From Rhizobiales bacterium SYSU XM002 (GTDB lineage Bacteria; Pseudomonadota; Alphaproteobacteria; Rhizobiales; Beijerinckiaceae): a stretch of 64,000 nt of DNA. The stretch lies in assembly GCA_009846685.1 (NCBI GenBank), contig VWVY01000005.1:186001-250000 (forward strand). The letters run 5' to 3'. The notes beneath the pieces are model-generated. The model saw only the letters and a program-made list of their open reading frames with translations. It had not been told where the DNA came from and did no database searches. Positions within the stretch are counted from its first letter, which is position 1; each line of letters starts with the position of its first letter. A program made the position numbers and the translations under genes. Of the stretch, positions 62,161-64,000 are shown piece after piece.

Positions 62161-63183
62161 GTGTCGTTGCCGTCAACGCTGCTTAATCTCCGTCTGCCGG
62201 TTGTCGCCGCGCCTCTCTTCATCATATCGAACCCAGACCTCGTGATCGCGCAATGCAAGGCGGGGATCGTGGGCGCGTTTCCGGCGCTCAATGCGCGCGA
62301 GGCCGAAGGCGAGCCGATCATGCTTGAACGCTGGCTGAAGCGGATCACCGAGGAACTCGACCGTCACAATCAGGCGAACCCGGACAGGCCTGCTGCACCC
62401 TTCGCCGTCAACCAGATTGTCCATCGCTCGAACACACGGCTGGAAAGGGACATCGAGATCTGCGCCCGCTGGAAGGTGCCGATCTGGATCACCTCGCTCG
62501 GCGCACGCGTGGAAGTCAACGAGGCCGCCCATTCCTGCGGCGGCATCACGCTGCACGACGTCATCAATGTCGAATTCGCCCGCAAGGCCATTGAGAAGGG
62601 CGCGGACGGGCTGATCGCCGTCGCGGCCGGTGCGGGCGGACATGCGGGCACCATCTCGCCGCTGGCGCTCATTCAGGAGATCCGGGCGTTCTTTGATGGC
62701 CCGCTTCTTCTATCCGGTGCGATTTCGACCGGCGATTCGATCCTCGCGGCGCAGGCGATGGGAGCGGATCTCGCCTATATCGGGTCGACCTTCATCGCAA
62801 CCGAGGAAGCGAATGCGGTTCAGGCTTACAAGGCCATGATCGTCGAGGGAAACGCTGGTGATATCGTCTATTCCAGCTATTTCACCGGCGTGCATGGCAA
62901 TTATCTCAAGGGATCGGTCCGCGCACAGGGGCTCGACCCCGATCATCTGCCGGAGAGCGACGCCTCTCAGATGAATTTCGGTTCGGGCGGCTCGAAGCCG
63001 AAAAGCTGGAAGGACATCTGGGGTGCCGGGCAGGGCATCGGCGCTGTACGGGAGGTCGTGCCGGCCGCGCGCGTTGTCGATCGGCTGGAGGCGGAATACC
63101 GCGCCGCGCTCCGCCGGTTGGAGACTGCCGCCGCCCCTTATCGTGGCGGTGACAACGGCCTGTCCAAGCTGATAATCTCGTAG
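62161..63183 (+). CDS. Nitronate monooxygenase (2-nitropropane dioxygenase family)
   Basis: The 340-residue FMN protein is a TIM-barrel NMO: RLPVVAAPLFIISNPDLVIA, then GIVGAFPALN, IAVAAGAGGHAGTISPLALI with the catalytic His, and GADLAYIGSTFIATEE near the FMN phosphate. It oxidises propionate-3-nitronate or other alkyl nitronates to aldehyde and nitrite. The start is GTG at 62161 with GGAGGA about 10 bases upstream. It lies 63 bases after the DUF2478 gene, so it may belong to the nar operon or have its own promoter. Either placement fits nitro/nitrite metabolism. Confidence 0.9.
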   Translation: MSLPSTLLNLRLPVVAAPLFIISNPDLVIAQCKAGIVGAFPALNAREAEGEPIMLERWLKRITEELDRHNQANPDRPAAPFAVNQIVHRSNTRLERDIEICARWKVPIWITSLGARVEVNEAAHSCGGITLHDVINVEFARKAIEKGADGLIAVAAGAGGHAGTISPLALIQEIRAFFDGPLLLSGAISTGDSILAAQAMGADLAYIGSTFIATEEANAVQAYKAMIVEGNAGDIVYSSYFTGVHGNYLKGSVRAQGLDPDHLPESDASQMNFGSGGSKPKSWKDIWGAGQGIGAVREVVPAARVVDRLEAEYRAALRRLETAAAPYRGGDNGLSKLIIS

Positions 63184-63187
63184 AACC

Positions 63188-63853
63188 TCAGAGCTTGACG
63201 ATCACCGGCGCGCCGATTGGCACGCGCGAATAGAGATCGATCACATCCTGATTGATCATGCGAATGCAGCCGCTCGAAACCGATTTGCCGATGCTCCACG
63301 GCTCGTTGGTGCCGTGGATGCGATACATCGAATCGCGCCCGTCGCGGTGCAAGTAAAGCGCGCGTGCACCAAGGGGGTTTTCGAGTCCCGGCTCCATGCC
63401 GCCGGCCCAGCGGCCGTTGCGTTCCGGTTCGCGGGCGATCATGTCCTTGGTCGGGGTCCAACGCGGCCACTCGGCCTTGCGGCCAACAGTCGCGCGGCCG
63501 GCCCAGGCCATGCCTTCCTTGCCGACGCCAACGCCGTAGCGCATCGCCCGCCCGCCTTCCATCACGAGGAACAACGCGCGCTCGCGCGTGTCGACCACCA
63601 GCGTACCCGGCATCTCGCCCGATGGGTAGTCCACCACACGCCGCAGAACTTCCGAGTCTACTTCGTCGAAATCGACGGCGGGAATGGGATAGCGTTCCTG
63701 CGGCATCTCGTCATAAAGCGCGGCGAGATGCGGCGGAATGATATGCGTCCGCGCCAGAGTCTCCGGTGGCGGGTCGAGGCGCTGCGTCGCGCAGCCTGCG
63801 AGGGCGAAGGGCGTGGCCGCGAGGAAGGCGCGACGCGAAAAGGTCAAAGGCAC
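63188..63853 (-). CDS. L,D-transpeptidase, predicted lipoprotein or Tat-exported
   Basis: The 221-residue protein has an N-terminal [18 protein letters not shown], both a twin-arginine-like and a lipobox (LAGC) signal. A YkuD domain follows: [40 protein letters not shown], then [11 protein letters not shown], with the catalytic Cys in S-S-G-C-I-R. It makes 3-3 peptidoglycan crosslinks or anchors proteins to the wall. It is convergent with the nitronate monooxygenase gene (4-base gap). The 147 bases upstream to the window end hold its promoter region; no clear site was seen there. Confidence 0.92.
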   Translation of the reverse strand: MPLTFSRRAFLAATPFALAGCATQRLDPPPETLARTHIIPPHLAALYDEMPQERYPIPAVDFDEVDSEVLRRVVDYPSGEMPGTLVVDTRERALFLVMEGGRAMRYGVGVGKEGMAWAGRATVGRKAEWPRWTPTKDMIAREPERNGRWAGGMEPGLENPLGARALYLHRDGRDSMYRIHGTNEPWSIGKSVSSGCIRMINQDVIDLYSRVPIGAPVIVKL

Positions 63854-64000
63854 GTTTCTGTCTCCGGTTCTTCTCGGCCCAACGGAACGGTCGATTGGGG
63901 AGTTTGTGAGACAGATAACGCCGAAGAGGTTTATTTCTTCTTTAACCGTGTTTGTTAATTCGCTGCGTTGCAGTGAAACGACACTCAGTGCCGCCCGGCC

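Overview
The window reads as a chromosomal segment of a high-GC alphaproteobacterium. Hyphomicrobiales is the best guess, from MmcB, DUF4170, a RamB/ScfR-type regulator beside isocitrate lyase, a second IF-1-like gene and a Paracoccus/rhizobial-style nar cluster. Genus and species cannot be named from the sequence. Coding density is very high: many neighbours overlap by 4 bases, many convergent pairs are under 10 bases apart, and no stretch over 300 bases lacks a gene (the longest gap is about 240 bases, upstream of narK). I saw no tRNA, rRNA, insertion sequence, prophage, CRISPR array or replication origin.

Layout. 1-3.1 kb: 3' end of an assimilatory nitrate reductase overlapping a fused siroheme synthase (cysG), then a glutathione S-transferase. 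3.1-9.4 kb, minus strand: AEC carrier and ribokinase-like kinase, an IF-1-like gene, cspA with a long structured leader, methylglyoxal synthase, a tetronate kinase/decarboxylase pair (otnK/otnC) and an M20 amidohydrolase. 9.5-15.3 kb: O-antigen-ligase-like protein, nitroreductase, hemN with an FNR-type box, a CDF metal exporter and small conserved proteins. 15.4-19.4 kb: isocitrate lyase divergent from a RamB/ScfR-type regulator, then transaldolase. 19.5-23.7 kb: a split pair and a single-chain YeeE/YedE sulfur transporter flanking lepA. 23.7-26.5 kb: L,D-transpeptidase divergent from mepA, then an aminotransferase. 26.6-31.6 kb: TetR regulator plus RND pump. 31.8-34.7 kb: GMC oxidoreductase, mmcB and a secreted NPFG-repeat protein. 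34.9-40.1 kb: complete peptide-type ABC importer. 40.1-44.9 kb: SqrR/BigR-type persulfide-sensor repressor divergent from a DUF2892 membrane protein and a second RND pump. 44.9-47.9 kb: DUF296 protein, acyl-CoA synthetase and a small membrane protein.

47.9-63.2 kb is a respiratory nitrate region: a cysteine-free Crp/Fnr regulator divergent from a narK1-narK2 fusion and narGHJI. It continues through tightly packed genes for a parvulin foldase, a small protein with a cysteine-rich tail, a hemerythrin-like protein, a beta-carbonic anhydrase, MogA and a DUF2478 protein, ending at a nitronate monooxygenase. A second L,D-transpeptidase closes the window.

Two regulatory threads cross the window. 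Near-consensus FNR boxes (TTGAT-N4-ATCAA type) lie upstream of hemN, upstream of the single-chain YeeE gene, and three times between the Crp/Fnr regulator and narK. An operator of the form CATAAATTC-N8-GAATAT occurs in the divergent promoter of the SqrR/BigR-type repressor and again in the YeeE promoter 17 kb away. At YeeE it sits where a -10 element would be expected if the FNR box activates from -41.5. This suggests a small regulon joining low oxygen or nitrate respiration with reactive-sulfur handling and RND efflux. That is the main candidate for a system not previously described.
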